DNA from: a virus
Strand: one strand, 5' to 3'
Length of the DNA: 64,000 nucleotides
Virus record (IMG/VR): IMGVR_UViG_3300020204_000009
Coordinates: 1-64,000 of that record
Shown here: positions 32,859-42,388 of the stretch, in pieces
Position numbering within the stretch: position 1 is the stretch's first letter
Layout of the letters: every line of letters begins with the position of its first letter
The notes under the pieces: generated by a model
What the model saw: the letters and a program-made list of their open reading frames with translations, nothing else
Database searches by the model: none
What the model was told of the DNA's origin: nothing
Made by a program: the position numbers and the translations under genes

Positions 32859-33488
32859 TTAAAAATCGATTTTTATCCAATAGCAACCATGCTTTTGCAA
32901 ATAAGCCATTGCATTATTACTAATTTTTGGTGATGCGATATATCCAATTGTTTTTATTTTATTCCCCTGAAATGATTCTAAATATCGCTGTAATTGAGAA
33001 CAATGATTAAGAACAGCAGTCGTACGCTTTGCTTCTACAATATGGTACACATTGTTTGTGTCGATTCCTAAGAAATCGATAGGCCCTAAATTACTTTGAT
33101 ATTCTGTATAAATGAGTTCCAATTCAACATCAAAATAATCATACCAATTGTCAAATAATTTTTGAACAAGATCTTTTTCTGTTTTTGTAATTGACACAGA
33201 ATTATCTGACCAATTTAATAATGGTGTATATGATAATATGTTGTGAATGATAATTGTTATAGTTTCAGACTTACGCCTTGATATCAGGCTGTTTCCATTG
33301 TATTCAAGCTTCGCACCTGGCCCCTGATAATTGCAGGGCGGATTTTTGGTTGAACTATGAATTAATAATGTTCCATCTGATTTATGAATGATCAGATATT
33401 GACCGCGTTCGAGCGAGGAATCGGCTCGCCCCGAATAATATACTTCACATTCTGCATATAATACCAACGCTGATTTTGGGTCGATCAT
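32859..33488 (-). CDS. nucS: NucS/EndoMS-like mismatch endonuclease (209 aa)
   Basis: The N-terminal binding domain has AECEVYYSGRADSSLERGQYLI and KSDGTLLIHS. The nuclease core has GPIDFLGID (D138) and HIVEAKR (E152, K154), the PD-(D/E)XK-type catalytic triad of NucS, then QLQRYLESF. In archaea and actinobacteria NucS cuts both strands at mismatches. A phage version could reduce mutation or attack foreign DNA. It lies at the end of the leftward unit with the membrane protein and the giant vWA gene. Confidence 0.85.
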   Translation of the reverse strand: MIDPKSALVLYAECEVYYSGRADSSLERGQYLIIHKSDGTLLIHSSTKNPPCNYQGPGAKLEYNGNSLISRRKSETITIIIHNILSYTPLLNWSDNSVSITKTEKDLVQKLFDNWYDYFDVELELIYTEYQSNLGPIDFLGIDTNNVYHIVEAKRTTAVLNHCSQLQRYLESFQGNKIKTIGYIASPKISNNAMAYLQKHGCYWIKIDF

Positions 33489-33492
33489 GACC

Positions 33493-33921
33493 TTATTTAT
33501 GTTCTTGATTCTGTGGGTTGACCGTAGCTTGGAATCTGCTTAAGATGTGTCCCACACCTTCAGAACCAGCACCCACAACAAACATCCACACGATTGTCTG
33601 GCCTTCGGTTTTATCAAAGTGACTAGCATTGAGCCATAAAATAAAGCACAGCGTCACCATGTAAATCCCTAACCGCAGCATATTCCACATTGGATGTACT
33701 GGCGTTGCCGTTTCTTTTTTGCGAGCGGTATTGAATAATTGTCCAATTCCTTCTGCACTTCCACCAGCCAGAAACATTAAAACAATAGTGCGTATCTCAG
33801 TCTCATCGAAGCTAGAGGCATTGAGCCACAATACAAAGCTCAATGCCATCATATAAATGCACAGCCTGATTAATGACCACAACGGGTGAAGTGGGTCTTT
33901 GGCATGCTCGATGAAACTCAT
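33493..33921 (-). CDS. Membrane protein with internal duplication (142 aa)
   Basis: Two near-identical halves are seen: HPLWSLIRLCIYMMALSFVLWLNAS and HPMWNMLRLGIYMVTLCFILWLNAS, each followed by FD(E/K)TE and a second hydrophobic stretch with GxGSEG(V/I)G. The ATG at 33921 follows TATAAGTGTTGC. Four short TM segments are likely. It may be a holin-like or structural membrane protein; this is a guess. Confidence 0.65.
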   Translation of the reverse strand: MSFIEHAKDPLHPLWSLIRLCIYMMALSFVLWLNASSFDETEIRTIVLMFLAGGSAEGIGQLFNTARKKETATPVHPMWNMLRLGIYMVTLCFILWLNASHFDKTEGQTIVWMFVVGAGSEGVGHILSRFQATVNPQNQEHK

Positions 33922-33928
33922 GCAACAC

Positions 33929-34198
33929 TTATACCTCAGCCACGCTTTCGACCGGGTTGGTTGTATACCAACCGTCAGCATTTACCGGTGGCAATCGTAA
34001 GAACTCTTGCTGGCCATGCTTTGATCCGGTGGCCCGACCAGAACCGAGAGATAGTTGAGCGGCTTCCGAACCCGGAATCAGCGACAAAGCTTCATCCACT
34101 GTGACTCGTGTCTTGTCCGCTGGCTTGTTATGTGGAACTTGGACGAATCCGTTAATGACAGGCCAGGAACGATAAATTCTAATGTCAGTGAGTGCCAT
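33929..34198 (-). CDS. Small hypothetical protein (89 aa)
   Basis: MALTDIRIYRSWPVINGFVQVPH begins a small soluble protein with a TVDEAL region. It lies 7 bases from the giant vWA gene. No family recognised. Confidence 0.6.
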   Translation of the reverse strand: MALTDIRIYRSWPVINGFVQVPHNKPADKTRVTVDEALSLIPGSEAAQLSLGSGRATGSKHGQQEFLRLPPVNADGWYTTNPVESVAEV

Positions 34199-34205
34199 GG
34201 TTTCC

Positions 34206-37200
34206 TCAGTTTAAAGTGGCGATTATACCGTCTGGCCAGACCATTCTCGTTGGGAGAATTTCTCGATGCGATGCAAAGTAACTCGTAATTCTTGATCGGC
34301 CACGAGTCGTATCGAGATGCTTCTCAATAAGAATGATGCTTAAACCAGTCATCAACTCCTTCGAGTACGTCGTTTCGGTCAATCGCCCGGTTGTGAAATT
34401 TCTCAAGTACGGGGTGAATTTGGCCGGATCAAGTCCTTTGATCCTCGTAATATCTTTGATAGTCATTTTTCGTGAGGTACCGTTCCTCGGCGATGTCTTT
34501 TGGTTTGGATCAAAAAGATCGCGTTGGATCAGGAATCCTACTGCAACATTGGCCGATTCGCGGACAGTCAATTCATCACAGCAGAGTTCGTCTGGTAGTG
34601 GGTCATCACCGGGGCATGGTCTGCTTAATAACGGTCCGGATTGACATGACAAATCTTCGATTTCACATTCTGGCTCAATTGGATATGGATATGGTGGCGG
34701 TGGTACCGGCACTAACACAATCGGATCACACAGCAGACTTCTTTCGAAGCTCGGGATCATCATTGGTATATCACCGAATCGTTTGAACGTAACTGTAAAT
34801 CTTGAAGTGACATCTGGATCAGGACCATTGGCGTTTTGGACGACTCTAATATCTCCTGGGTTTATTTCCGGATGCTGCTCCAAAATTTGTTGCATCCCAG
34901 CGGCAGTGGTGTTCCAAGTGATCTTGCTGCTTGTTTGAATGATATCGTTGATGTTTAGTTTAAGTCTAAAATACCCACCGTTGGCTCTTTTGATGGTGAC
35001 TCTTTGCTTTTCAAACGATGATCCGCCATCTGTAACACCGGTAATTGCGATTGGTCCACCTCTCAATTGAGATGAGTCAACTTCCATTTGTCGAATGCCG
35101 GTAGCCGCTCGCGATCCTACGAACTCGACGGTCCATTCGTTTAATAACGGCTCTAATGGGTCGGCTGGCGATTTGGTAACGGTTACGTCGGAATTGGTTA
35201 CGAAACCAGAGGCGACCAACCCGGCTTTCACTTGAGCATCGCTGGCGTTGTATGGAAGAGGTGCGGTGATGAAAAATGTAGCACCAGAAAGATCATCTGG
35301 GCTATAGAATTTAATCGTGAATGTACCGCTTGCCGCCATTACTCGGATACGTTGCTTTTCATTGACTCCAGTTCCGCCCTGCCAATTGGTAGCCACAGAA
35401 TAATTTGGTGTGGGCTGTACGGTCATTTCGGGAACATTGTTATTAGCTAATGTCCCAACGAAATCAACGGCTAAATCACCGGTGTATGGAGAGTCTCTAT
35501 CGGATGTCCCGCCAGTTACTGACACATTGCCGTCACCAATTGTTGAAATACCCCAAAACGCTCCTTGCTTCTGGTTCAATGACCAATTATACGTAATTGG
35601 AATTGATGTAACACCATTGAATTCGACGATAAGGTCAAATAATGTTCCAGGGGTTACAGTGATTGTCTGTCGTTCATTCTTTGTGCCATTGGTGATTGTT
35701 TCTACGACCCCGGACGAAGTTCCAGTTAAAAAACTCCCATCGGCGGCCATAAGTGGAATATCGGTGCCACCAAGATCACCAACGAATTCAACAACGAATG
35801 GGTCAGATTGTGTTCCAGTACCGGTGACTGCGACATTACCATGTCCTACGTTGCTGAGCCTTCCGATTCGGATTTGTACAACATCTGCCCCGGCGTTCCA
35901 CGGAATAGTAGCGGTTTTCGAATCGCCAGCAATAGTCACGGTTAGATCCCATGTACCACCGCTTGGGACCGGGAGAACAATGGACTGAATTTCGTTGTCT
36001 TTGACGCCTTTAACTATTTCTTCAATTATAACTTCAGCATCGCATGGATCAAAGAATGTTGCCGAACTAACAATGTCGAATTTACTAAATATTAAATTAC
36101 CATTTCCAGTGGCGATGAAATTGAGCGAATCTGTGCATTGGTCCAACCCAGTGCCAGCGGTATTATCTAATTCAAATTTAACCGATTCCCAACGAGCGGA
36201 CATTCCACACAGACCGTTACCCAGGGTTGAAATTGTGTCCCATGGTGTTCCGGCAAAACTCACTTCTTGCGGGTATAGGCTATTGCGTGCTACAGTGACA
36301 CGATATTCGCGATTCAAGCCCAAACTGTTTTGGTATGTGATAACAACATCAAATTCGTCTGCTGGATCGGGTCCACACAAGAATGGTCCTGGGCACACTG
36401 AAGACGGCGGGATATCAGCGGGTGTAATCTGATTGGCCAGATAGAAAATTTCAACGCTTTCTACCACATTGCCTACTGACTCTGGCGGGAACGTAGTGAT
36501 TAAAGCATCCTGCAACGTTCCTACACTGTTGGCTGGAATAGACCATAACCAATTGTCACGTGTGGCGACTGATGCGAAATTACCAGAATTTATGGCTCTG
36601 ATATTCGACGGCGTTAGATTGGTGTCGGTAATCGAAAGTTCCGCCGATCCGCCATTGCCTTGCTGTTTCCAAAAGTCACATGTAGAGCCGGTTCCACATG
36701 ATGTTGGGGCTACCGCCCCTAAATGCCCATCGGCGGTTGGTATTAAGTTGACGACCGTTCGAACTAACGGATCGCTTGGATCACGCAATGTGATTCTTGC
36801 GAACATGTTGAATATATTGACCGGGCGTCTTGGGATTCCTTTCCATTCGATTTTGGTAGTCAGTTTAGTGATGCTGCCATCGCATACAGGTGGGTCTGAT
36901 TTACAGACCAAAATGTTATCAACCACTGTCCCGTCACCGCTTGCAGCCTGAGATTTAATGGTGACATGGACCAGACCAGTATCTTGAACAACACAAGAAT
37001 GTGTATACAATCCGGGGGCTAATGGAGAAGTGAATTGATCGGTTGCAGTGCCCGATGCTAACTCTATTATGACACCCTTATTATCCAAGACTTCAATAGT
37101 AATTTGAAAGGCAGAAGCTGGTTTTATAGCTGAATATGTCCGTGTCAATCCTGGACCGCTCGGAATATAAACCTTTCCATCAGTCCAGACTCCACCACTC

Positions 37201-39167
37201 CATGCACCAACGTTTTCATCGAATGAATCAAACGACAGGCGGTCAAAACCCAACTGACAAACACCAGTCAAATCACACAGCAAAACACTGCGAATACGAG
37301 CGGCACCAGAAAGTGCCCCGGATTTGAAGAAAACAGTAACACTTGTGGTTGGAACGGTGAATGATTGAAAGACATTGTGTGGGAATTCTATTGCACTGTT
37401 TGTGAGTGTTCCTGTTAATATTATATTACCAACAGCATCTCGAATACCATAAACGAGTTCCAGTTCACCGATAGTGTCTGGTTCGTGAGATAATAGTGTA
37501 AATCCAAATGTCATCGACCGTCCGACAATCAATCCACTTACTGATTGACGAGCCTCGGATGCTCCCGACAGACTGACGATTAAAGCATCGTTACCGCTGT
37601 CCCACCACTTTGGATCATTTGGTGGAATAAGTGCGTTTCCGGACGCATCAGACCAAAATTCGACGCCTTCGGCGAACTGCGGGTTCTGAATTGAGTTGCG
37701 AGTTCCCGGACCACAATCTGTGACAGGAATCAGACACAATCTCACGTTGTCGATAAAAGTATGAGATGTTGATTCAAATGATACTGTAATAATCCCACTA
37801 CTTGGGACATTCATGTTGATACTTAGTCTGACAGCATCTGAATTTGCTGGTACAGAATAAGTCTCACTTGCGCCATCCACGAACCCATAGGTTAACACAC
37901 CAGCCACTGTTCCGCCGAGAACATCAAAAAACATCGTGATAAAATCACCAGGAGTCAGCCCGGACACGGTTTGCCGGGCAATCGGGTTTGGTCCACCCTC
38001 ATTGATTTGTAATTCTAACGCCTTCTTCACACTATCCCACGAGACTGCCGGTTGGTGCTCGGTCCAACCAGCGATATCGGTATTAAATTCGCCGTTGAGA
38101 ATAATGTCTTCGCCGCCCAAACATTCCGGCGGCGGTGCGACCGTGCCACATAATGCGAAAATGTATGAATATACTAATTCTGCTAACCCTAGACCGCTAT
38201 TGGGAGTTGCAACATAAATGCCACCAGTTCTACGGGCAATTTCTTGCAGATTCGAGGCAACGTCCGGAGTACTAGGTGGTGTTGCGGCGGCTATAATCTT
38301 GATGCCGCAAGATGCGGCAGCCGATGCAGCGTCGAATAGTCGCTGTCGGTCTTCTGCATCATACCTATCATTACACCCCGCAACACTAGCGTCTGTAATG
38401 AATAGTATGACCTTCACGGCTGCGGGATCGTCTCTCCATGGACCAAACCCAGTCCCATCGACGGCTTGCACCATTGCAACATCGCCTGCCTCTGGCATTC
38501 CCCTCCCACCACCGGCCCTAACTGTGGACAAAGATGCTTTAAATGCAGCAATATTTCCACACGCAGCAGATCCTCCTGGACCTGCGGCTGGAAACTTTAC
38601 TAATGATTGGATTCCTGGTATACCATCACAGTCACCGAATGTTATTAGCCCCATTCGATAATTGCCACCACTAATCGTCTCGAAATATCCGGCTATTGTG
38701 TCTACGGCGGCTCTTACCGCTTCGATCGCTCCGCCCATACTACCAGTTATATCGAGTACAACTCCGAAATCAATCAGACAGTCGGTGACTGGTTCCTCGC
38801 ACACCACATCACCGATTGCACATCCGATCGTACTCGAACCCGCAAATGGGTTTAGTAATAATGATCTGAATTCTGCTGAGATACGTTCAGCTTTGTAGGA
38901 ATCTGCTGACTTTTGTGGACCGGTCAGGTCATACTTCTGTGGTATTCCGGACCTTCTGATCGGAGTTATGACCCCTTGTTTTCTGGCTGGTGGAACATAT
39001 CGTGGTTCTCTACCGAAAGCCAACGAACTGAGAGCTTGTTCGACATTTGGTGTCGGACCAAGAATCGCTATTTCTTTTCGTTCTTGAATGGATATAAGCT
39101 CGACATAGGTCGGTTGCCCGACCTCTGCACTGAGCCTTTTGACATTACTGAATGGGTCTGTGGTCAT
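34206..39167 (-). CDS. Giant vWA-domain protein with beta-sandwich and repeat domains (1653 aa)
   Basis: Residues 130-340 form a von Willebrand A domain with a MIDAS-like D139-x-T-x-S143 (LDITGSMGG). The middle has three to four beta-sandwich/carbohydrate-binding-like domains (NGEFNTDIAGW, AEGVEFWSDASG). The C-terminal half repeats blocks such as TVTPGTLFDLIVEFNG, then GDGNVSVTGG, then FVGTLANNNVP, known from large bacterial surface proteins. There is no signal peptide, so export as part of a virion tail is more likely than secretion. Large size and adhesion-type domains suggest host attachment. Confidence 0.75.
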   Translation of the reverse strand: MTTDPFSNVKRLSAEVGQPTYVELISIQERKEIAILGPTPNVEQALSSLAFGREPRYVPPARKQGVITPIRRSGIPQKYDLTGPQKSADSYKAERISAEFRSLLLNPFAGSSTIGCAIGDVVCEEPVTDCLIDFGVVLDITGSMGGAIEAVRAAVDTIAGYFETISGGNYRMGLITFGDCDGIPGIQSLVKFPAAGPGGSAACGNIAAFKASLSTVRAGGGRGMPEAGDVAMVQAVDGTGFGPWRDDPAAVKVILFITDASVAGCNDRYDAEDRQRLFDAASAAASCGIKIIAAATPPSTPDVASNLQEIARRTGGIYVATPNSGLGLAELVYSYIFALCGTVAPPPECLGGEDIILNGEFNTDIAGWTEHQPAVSWDSVKKALELQINEGGPNPIARQTVSGLTPGDFITMFFDVLGGTVAGVLTYGFVDGASETYSVPANSDAVRLSINMNVPSSGIITVSFESTSHTFIDNVRLCLIPVTDCGPGTRNSIQNPQFAEGVEFWSDASGNALIPPNDPKWWDSGNDALIVSLSGASEARQSVSGLIVGRSMTFGFTLLSHEPDTIGELELVYGIRDAVGNIILTGTLTNSAIEFPHNVFQSFTVPTTSVTVFFKSGALSGAARIRSVLLCDLTGVCQLGFDRLSFDSFDENVGAWSGGVWTDGKVYIPSGPGLTRTYSAIKPASAFQITIEVLDNKGVIIELASGTATDQFTSPLAPGLYTHSCVVQDTGLVHVTIKSQAASGDGTVVDNILVCKSDPPVCDGSITKLTTKIEWKGIPRRPVNIFNMFARITLRDPSDPLVRTVVNLIPTADGHLGAVAPTSCGTGSTCDFWKQQGNGGSAELSITDTNLTPSNIRAINSGNFASVATRDNWLWSIPANSVGTLQDALITTFPPESVGNVVESVEIFYLANQITPADIPPSSVCPGPFLCGPDPADEFDVVITYQNSLGLNREYRVTVARNSLYPQEVSFAGTPWDTISTLGNGLCGMSARWESVKFELDNTAGTGLDQCTDSLNFIATGNGNLIFSKFDIVSSATFFDPCDAEVIIEEIVKGVKDNEIQSIVLPVPSGGTWDLTVTIAGDSKTATIPWNAGADVVQIRIGRLSNVGHGNVAVTGTGTQSDPFVVEFVGDLGGTDIPLMAADGSFLTGTSSGVVETITNGTKNERQTITVTPGTLFDLIVEFNGVTSIPITYNWSLNQKQGAFWGISTIGDGNVSVTGGTSDRDSPYTGDLAVDFVGTLANNNVPEMTVQPTPNYSVATNWQGGTGVNEKQRIRVMAASGTFTIKFYSPDDLSGATFFITAPLPYNASDAQVKAGLVASGFVTNSDVTVTKSPADPLEPLLNEWTVEFVGSRAATGIRQMEVDSSQLRGGPIAITGVTDGGSSFEKQRVTIKRANGGYFRLKLNINDIIQTSSKITWNTTAAGMQQILEQHPEINPGDIRVVQNANGPDPDVTSRFTVTFKRFGDIPMMIPSFERSLLCDPIVLVPVPPPPYPYPIEPECEIEDLSCQSGPLLSRPCPGDDPLPDELCCDELTVRESANVAVGFLIQRDLFDPNQKTSPRNGTSRKMTIKDITRIKGLDPAKFTPYLRNFTTGRLTETTYSKELMTGLSIILIEKHLDTTRGRSRITSYFASHREILPTRMVWPDGIIATLN

Positions 39168-39199
39168 GCAATCTCTCTTAACCTACAATAGGTTTGATA

Positions 39200-39631
39200 C
39201 TAGAGATCGGATACTATCGTATTCAACGCTCCACGTTGTTGTAGCTTCATTTCTTCTACAAGAGTTTTAACTTCGGCGGCTCCTGAATTTATCTTGTCTG
39301 TATATTTCTTCTTGATATCATCGACATTCCATTTCATGACCAACATTGGATCGAGATTTCGCATTCTGGAGACAGCGATATCTAATTGAAGCCTGAACCA
39401 ATCATCATCTTTGGTCCATTTCTCATTCAGAATCGGAAATGCCACCGATTTCAGGCATTCGAGAAATATTTGGTATTTGATAGTTTCTTCGACAATCGAT
39501 TCCCATTCATTGGGTAGTATGCTTGAATACAGTTGAAGCATACTCCCATCTGCGTAGTGTCTGATGGAACCATCGAACACGAATATAGTTGGGTTATCTT
39601 CTTTCTTCGACTTCTTTTTCTTCTTGCTCAT
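39200..39631 (-). CDS. Hypothetical protein with Lys-rich N-terminus (143 aa)
   Basis: CAGGAGGACTTT before ATG at 39631 is a strong site. MSKKKKKSKKED begins the product, followed by a mixed alpha/beta region. It lies 33 bases upstream of the vWA gene, in the same unit. No family recognised. Confidence 0.65.
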   Translation of the reverse strand: MSKKKKKSKKEDNPTIFVFDGSIRHYADGSMLQLYSSILPNEWESIVEETIKYQIFLECLKSVAFPILNEKWTKDDDWFRLQLDIAVSRMRNLDPMLVMKWNVDDIKKKYTDKINSGAAEVKTLVEEMKLQQRGALNTIVSDL

Positions 39632-39688
39632 AAAGTCCTCCTGCGAATATATACGAATTCCTAACCGAAATACTAACAAGATTTGTAT

Positions 39689-40126
39689 TTAGGCTTGATT
39701 TAACCACTTCTTGAGCATGCGGAGTAGCCGTAACTGCTCACGCCGAGCGGCGACATTGGTATCGAAGAGACAGGATTCCGGCATCCATTCATTATCAGAA
39801 TTTGAATAGAAAAATTCGCCGGTGTCTTTACTTCGAATAAGATCACAAACCACGAATGGTTCAATCACTAATCGAGATGTGATGAGGCTAGTGAGTAATG
39901 TGAAGTCTGCGTGATGAACGCGGGGAAGCAGAGCCGTTGAACTTGATTTCCAAACTAATCTATATGGGCCACGCTCATATAAAACTTTTGGATGATGGTC
40001 AGTCATCCATTTGTCATCCTCTTCGATTTCAGGAACTGCTTCCTTTGGACGTAGAACCACCCACCACGCGGTATCTCCTACCTTGTAGCGTGCTAATTCT
40101 AGTACACTCTGTATTCTGCCACGCAT
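39689..40126 (-). CDS. Hypothetical protein (145 aa)
   Basis: The product begins MRGRIQSVLELARYKVGD and has WWVVLRPKEAVPEIEED, suggestive of a small beta barrel-like first half. It is separated from its upstream neighbour by 6 bases. No family recognised. Confidence 0.6.
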   Translation of the reverse strand: MRGRIQSVLELARYKVGDTAWWVVLRPKEAVPEIEEDDKWMTDHHPKVLYERGPYRLVWKSSSTALLPRVHHADFTLLTSLITSRLVIEPFVVCDLIRSKDTGEFFYSNSDNEWMPESCLFDTNVAARREQLRLLRMLKKWLNQA

Positions 40127-40132
40127 GTGATC

Positions 40133-40348
40133 TCATCCACAGATCACCCTATTCAGTGCCTGGCTGACTATCTGCTCCGCTATCGTTCGCTTAACGCCAG
40201 TCACAATAGGAGACCATGTTCCGTTTTGGTTAATCTCGATCTGGTGATCCCCCTCCATCACGCTCTGTCCGGACATCGGAGTTATCCGGACATTCGTTGC
40301 ACCCACTTCCTTTATTTGTCTGGTTGCAGTGTTTACATCAACGGCCAT
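40133..40348 (-). CDS. Small hypothetical protein (71 aa)
   Basis: MAVDVNTATRQIKEVGATNVRITP starts after GAGGTGAAAATT. It is followed closely by 39689-40126. No family recognised. Confidence 0.55.
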   Translation of the reverse strand: MAVDVNTATRQIKEVGATNVRITPMSGQSVMEGDHQIEINQNGTWSPIVTGVKRTIAEQIVSQALNRVICG

Positions 40349-40381
40349 AATTTTCACCTCACATTAGGTTTGAGACCGACT

Positions 40382-41164
40382 TTAGATAGCGTCAAGGGCT
40401 TCGAAAGCCGTCTTGAACGTTTCGGATCTAGTTAAAGCACTTCCGTGCTTTCTTCCAAGTGCTGGCTCAAGGAAATACCAACCACCGAAATTCGTGGTGT
40501 TGGCATCATTCAAAGTAGCCTGAATTTTGGTATCACCAAACCCTATCGGCTTATGCCCATGACCAATCTTAAAATCGTGAATATCTATCGCTCCGACATA
40601 TTGTTTCAATAATGTCCAATATCTGATGAATGGGTCTTGCGATTGTCTAATGATTAACTGGGCTGGGTCATATAATAATTTCCATCGCTTGAATTTGTTC
40701 AACCATTGAACAACATCCACTGGCCTATAAATAGAACTAGCGTGGGAAATCTCAAGCAGGGGTGTGATATTAGCAGAAATCGATCGTTCTGTGATCATAT
40801 GAAGCCAATCGCGAACATGCTTGTCCGCGTCTGGAGCTTCTAACCCGGTATAGATTCTAATATAGGATGCCCCAAAGTACGAAGCAACATCAAATACTCG
40901 GTCGATTGACTCTTTCGGAATCGATGACAACGTGTTTGCGGGAACCTGTCCAAGTTCCGACGCAACCATAATGACGGTAAGCTCGTGCGACTTGAATAAT
41001 GCCTTCAACGTCTGACACGATTGATCTGTAGCCGCACAAACATTGCTGGTCCATACGTGTCGAAGAGCGAGGTACGGAATCCCAAGCGATTTTAATGTAG
41101 CACAGCCGGTTTCTGGATCTTCACCGGCCTCATCAAGATATGCTGCTAATTTTAATGGCCGCAT
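40382..41164 (-). CDS. TIM-barrel sugar isomerase-like protein (260 aa)
   Basis: PLLEISHASSIYRP, LLYDPAQLIIRQ and GAIDIHDFKIGHGHKPIGFGD follow the metal-binding strands of xylose-isomerase-like TIM barrels (AP_endonuc_2/sugar phosphate isomerase family). Metal ligands E, D, H and E are plausible. It lies three bases downstream of the PurZ-like gene and may act on a sugar or a nucleotide sugar moiety. The reaction is unknown. Confidence 0.7.
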   Translation of the reverse strand: MRPLKLAAYLDEAGEDPETGCATLKSLGIPYLALRHVWTSNVCAATDQSCQTLKALFKSHELTVIMVASELGQVPANTLSSIPKESIDRVFDVASYFGASYIRIYTGLEAPDADKHVRDWLHMITERSISANITPLLEISHASSIYRPVDVVQWLNKFKRWKLLYDPAQLIIRQSQDPFIRYWTLLKQYVGAIDIHDFKIGHGHKPIGFGDTKIQATLNDANTTNFGGWYFLEPALGRKHGSALTRSETFKTAFEALDAI

Positions 41165-41167
41165 TTA

Positions 41168-42313
41168 TTACTCGACAAAGCATACGTGGTTGGTTTGGGG
41201 TCCGGTTCCTACTATAGTTACCGGCAGACCAACCAAATCTTCAATGTCAAGTATGAAATCTTTCACCTTACTCGGTAGCTTGTTATAATCATTAGTCCCA
41301 TAGCATGACCAATCGATATAGTTGGCAAAATTGAGGGCAATCTTCGTCGCCCCGTTCGCAGCCACGGCGTCCAGAAGTTGTAATTTGGAGAAAGTGAACA
41401 CCCGACGAAGCCGCTTGGTGACAGTGGTCAATTCGCCCTTCATAACATCTGGTGGTGCACCACCGGCGGCAGCTACTTCGGCCCACGTAATTTCACTGTG
41501 GTCATCGTAACAATCACCGGAATATCCAACCGTATTGCCGTCTTCAATGACGTTTCCCACGCGGATCGGATATGGTCTTATTACCAGATAAATATCGCCG
41601 ATGAGAGAATGTCCGATTCCCATATCGGCGACGTTCTGAACTGCGGTTGTTCCACGGCTGGTGCATTGTGGATAATGCGAACCGTGGTTGATATCGAGTG
41701 AGAACCCCTGTGATCCTTCATGCAGAGCGGTTTGCCCGTTTTGCAACAGGAATTTCAGAATCCGTGGAATTGACAGGTTCGCAGTGTTGCCGAGCTTAAC
41801 GGTGAGTTCGTTCATCCGGCCAACAAATTGTTGAAGCTCTGGATAATCGCGTGACAGCTTCAATTCCTTACGACGCATTACCTTGTCAGCAAGGAACGCC
41901 CCGCATCCTTGCATGGTGCTGGCGATGTGCTTTGTGCCGGTTTCGAGACTGGCTTCTTGCTGTTTGTGTGAGTCGAGAATGACTCCAGCACGTGGATGAA
42001 TGTGGGTGTTCTCTTGAACTCCGCAGATCTCGATTTCTTTCAGCATTTGGGCCATGTCGTATGCCGATGACGCTCCTACGACGATGGCCGGTGAATAGTC
42101 TGTGCACCATTTCTTGAGAATTGCCGCCGATGGTAGTGCTTTAGCGACAAAAGCTTCTCCATCAATGTTGACCGCCGTATGTCCGGCGTTGCTCATGTTA
42201 GTTGTCGAGATTATTTCGGGTCGGTGTCTGTCTGCTAATGCAGTTGTGATAAGCCCTTTGCCGCAACTTCCCCACTGTCCATCAGTAACAACATTAAATC
42301 GGCCACTCAACAT
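41168..42313 (-). CDS. purZ: Adenylosuccinate synthetase family, PurZ-like (381 aa)
   Basis: The nucleotide-binding start is DGQWGSCGKG (11-20); PurA has QWGDEGKG, with the catalytic Asp. Here that Asp is replaced by Ser16, the substitution reported for PurZ, which makes N6-succino-2-aminodeoxyadenylate from dGMP for 2-aminoadenine (Z) genomes. Other family blocks are NAGHT (42-46), EGSQGFSLDINHG (198-210) and TSRGTTA (217-223). Length 381 is shorter than PurA (about 430) and near PurZ. The usual partners DatZ and MazZ are not in the window. The subtype is therefore uncertain. Confidence 0.7.
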   Translation of the reverse strand: MLSGRFNVVTDGQWGSCGKGLITTALADRHRPEIISTTNMSNAGHTAVNIDGEAFVAKALPSAAILKKWCTDYSPAIVVGASSAYDMAQMLKEIEICGVQENTHIHPRAGVILDSHKQQEASLETGTKHIASTMQGCGAFLADKVMRRKELKLSRDYPELQQFVGRMNELTVKLGNTANLSIPRILKFLLQNGQTALHEGSQGFSLDINHGSHYPQCTSRGTTAVQNVADMGIGHSLIGDIYLVIRPYPIRVGNVIEDGNTVGYSGDCYDDHSEITWAEVAAAGGAPPDVMKGELTTVTKRLRRVFTFSKLQLLDAVAANGATKIALNFANYIDWSCYGTNDYNKLPSKVKDFILDIEDLVGLPVTIVGTGPQTNHVCFVE

Positions 42314-42388
42314 AGTGTATCTCCAAGAGCGGTGGTGTTTGACTACGCGGCTTCAATACCGCGTGGAACTTGTAGAAAGACCGTTTAT

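Noticed and set aside
34333-38898. Several rightward open frames opposite the vWA gene
   Set aside because: They are antisense to a very long, compositionally coherent repeat protein, have no ribosome-binding sites, and look like shadows.
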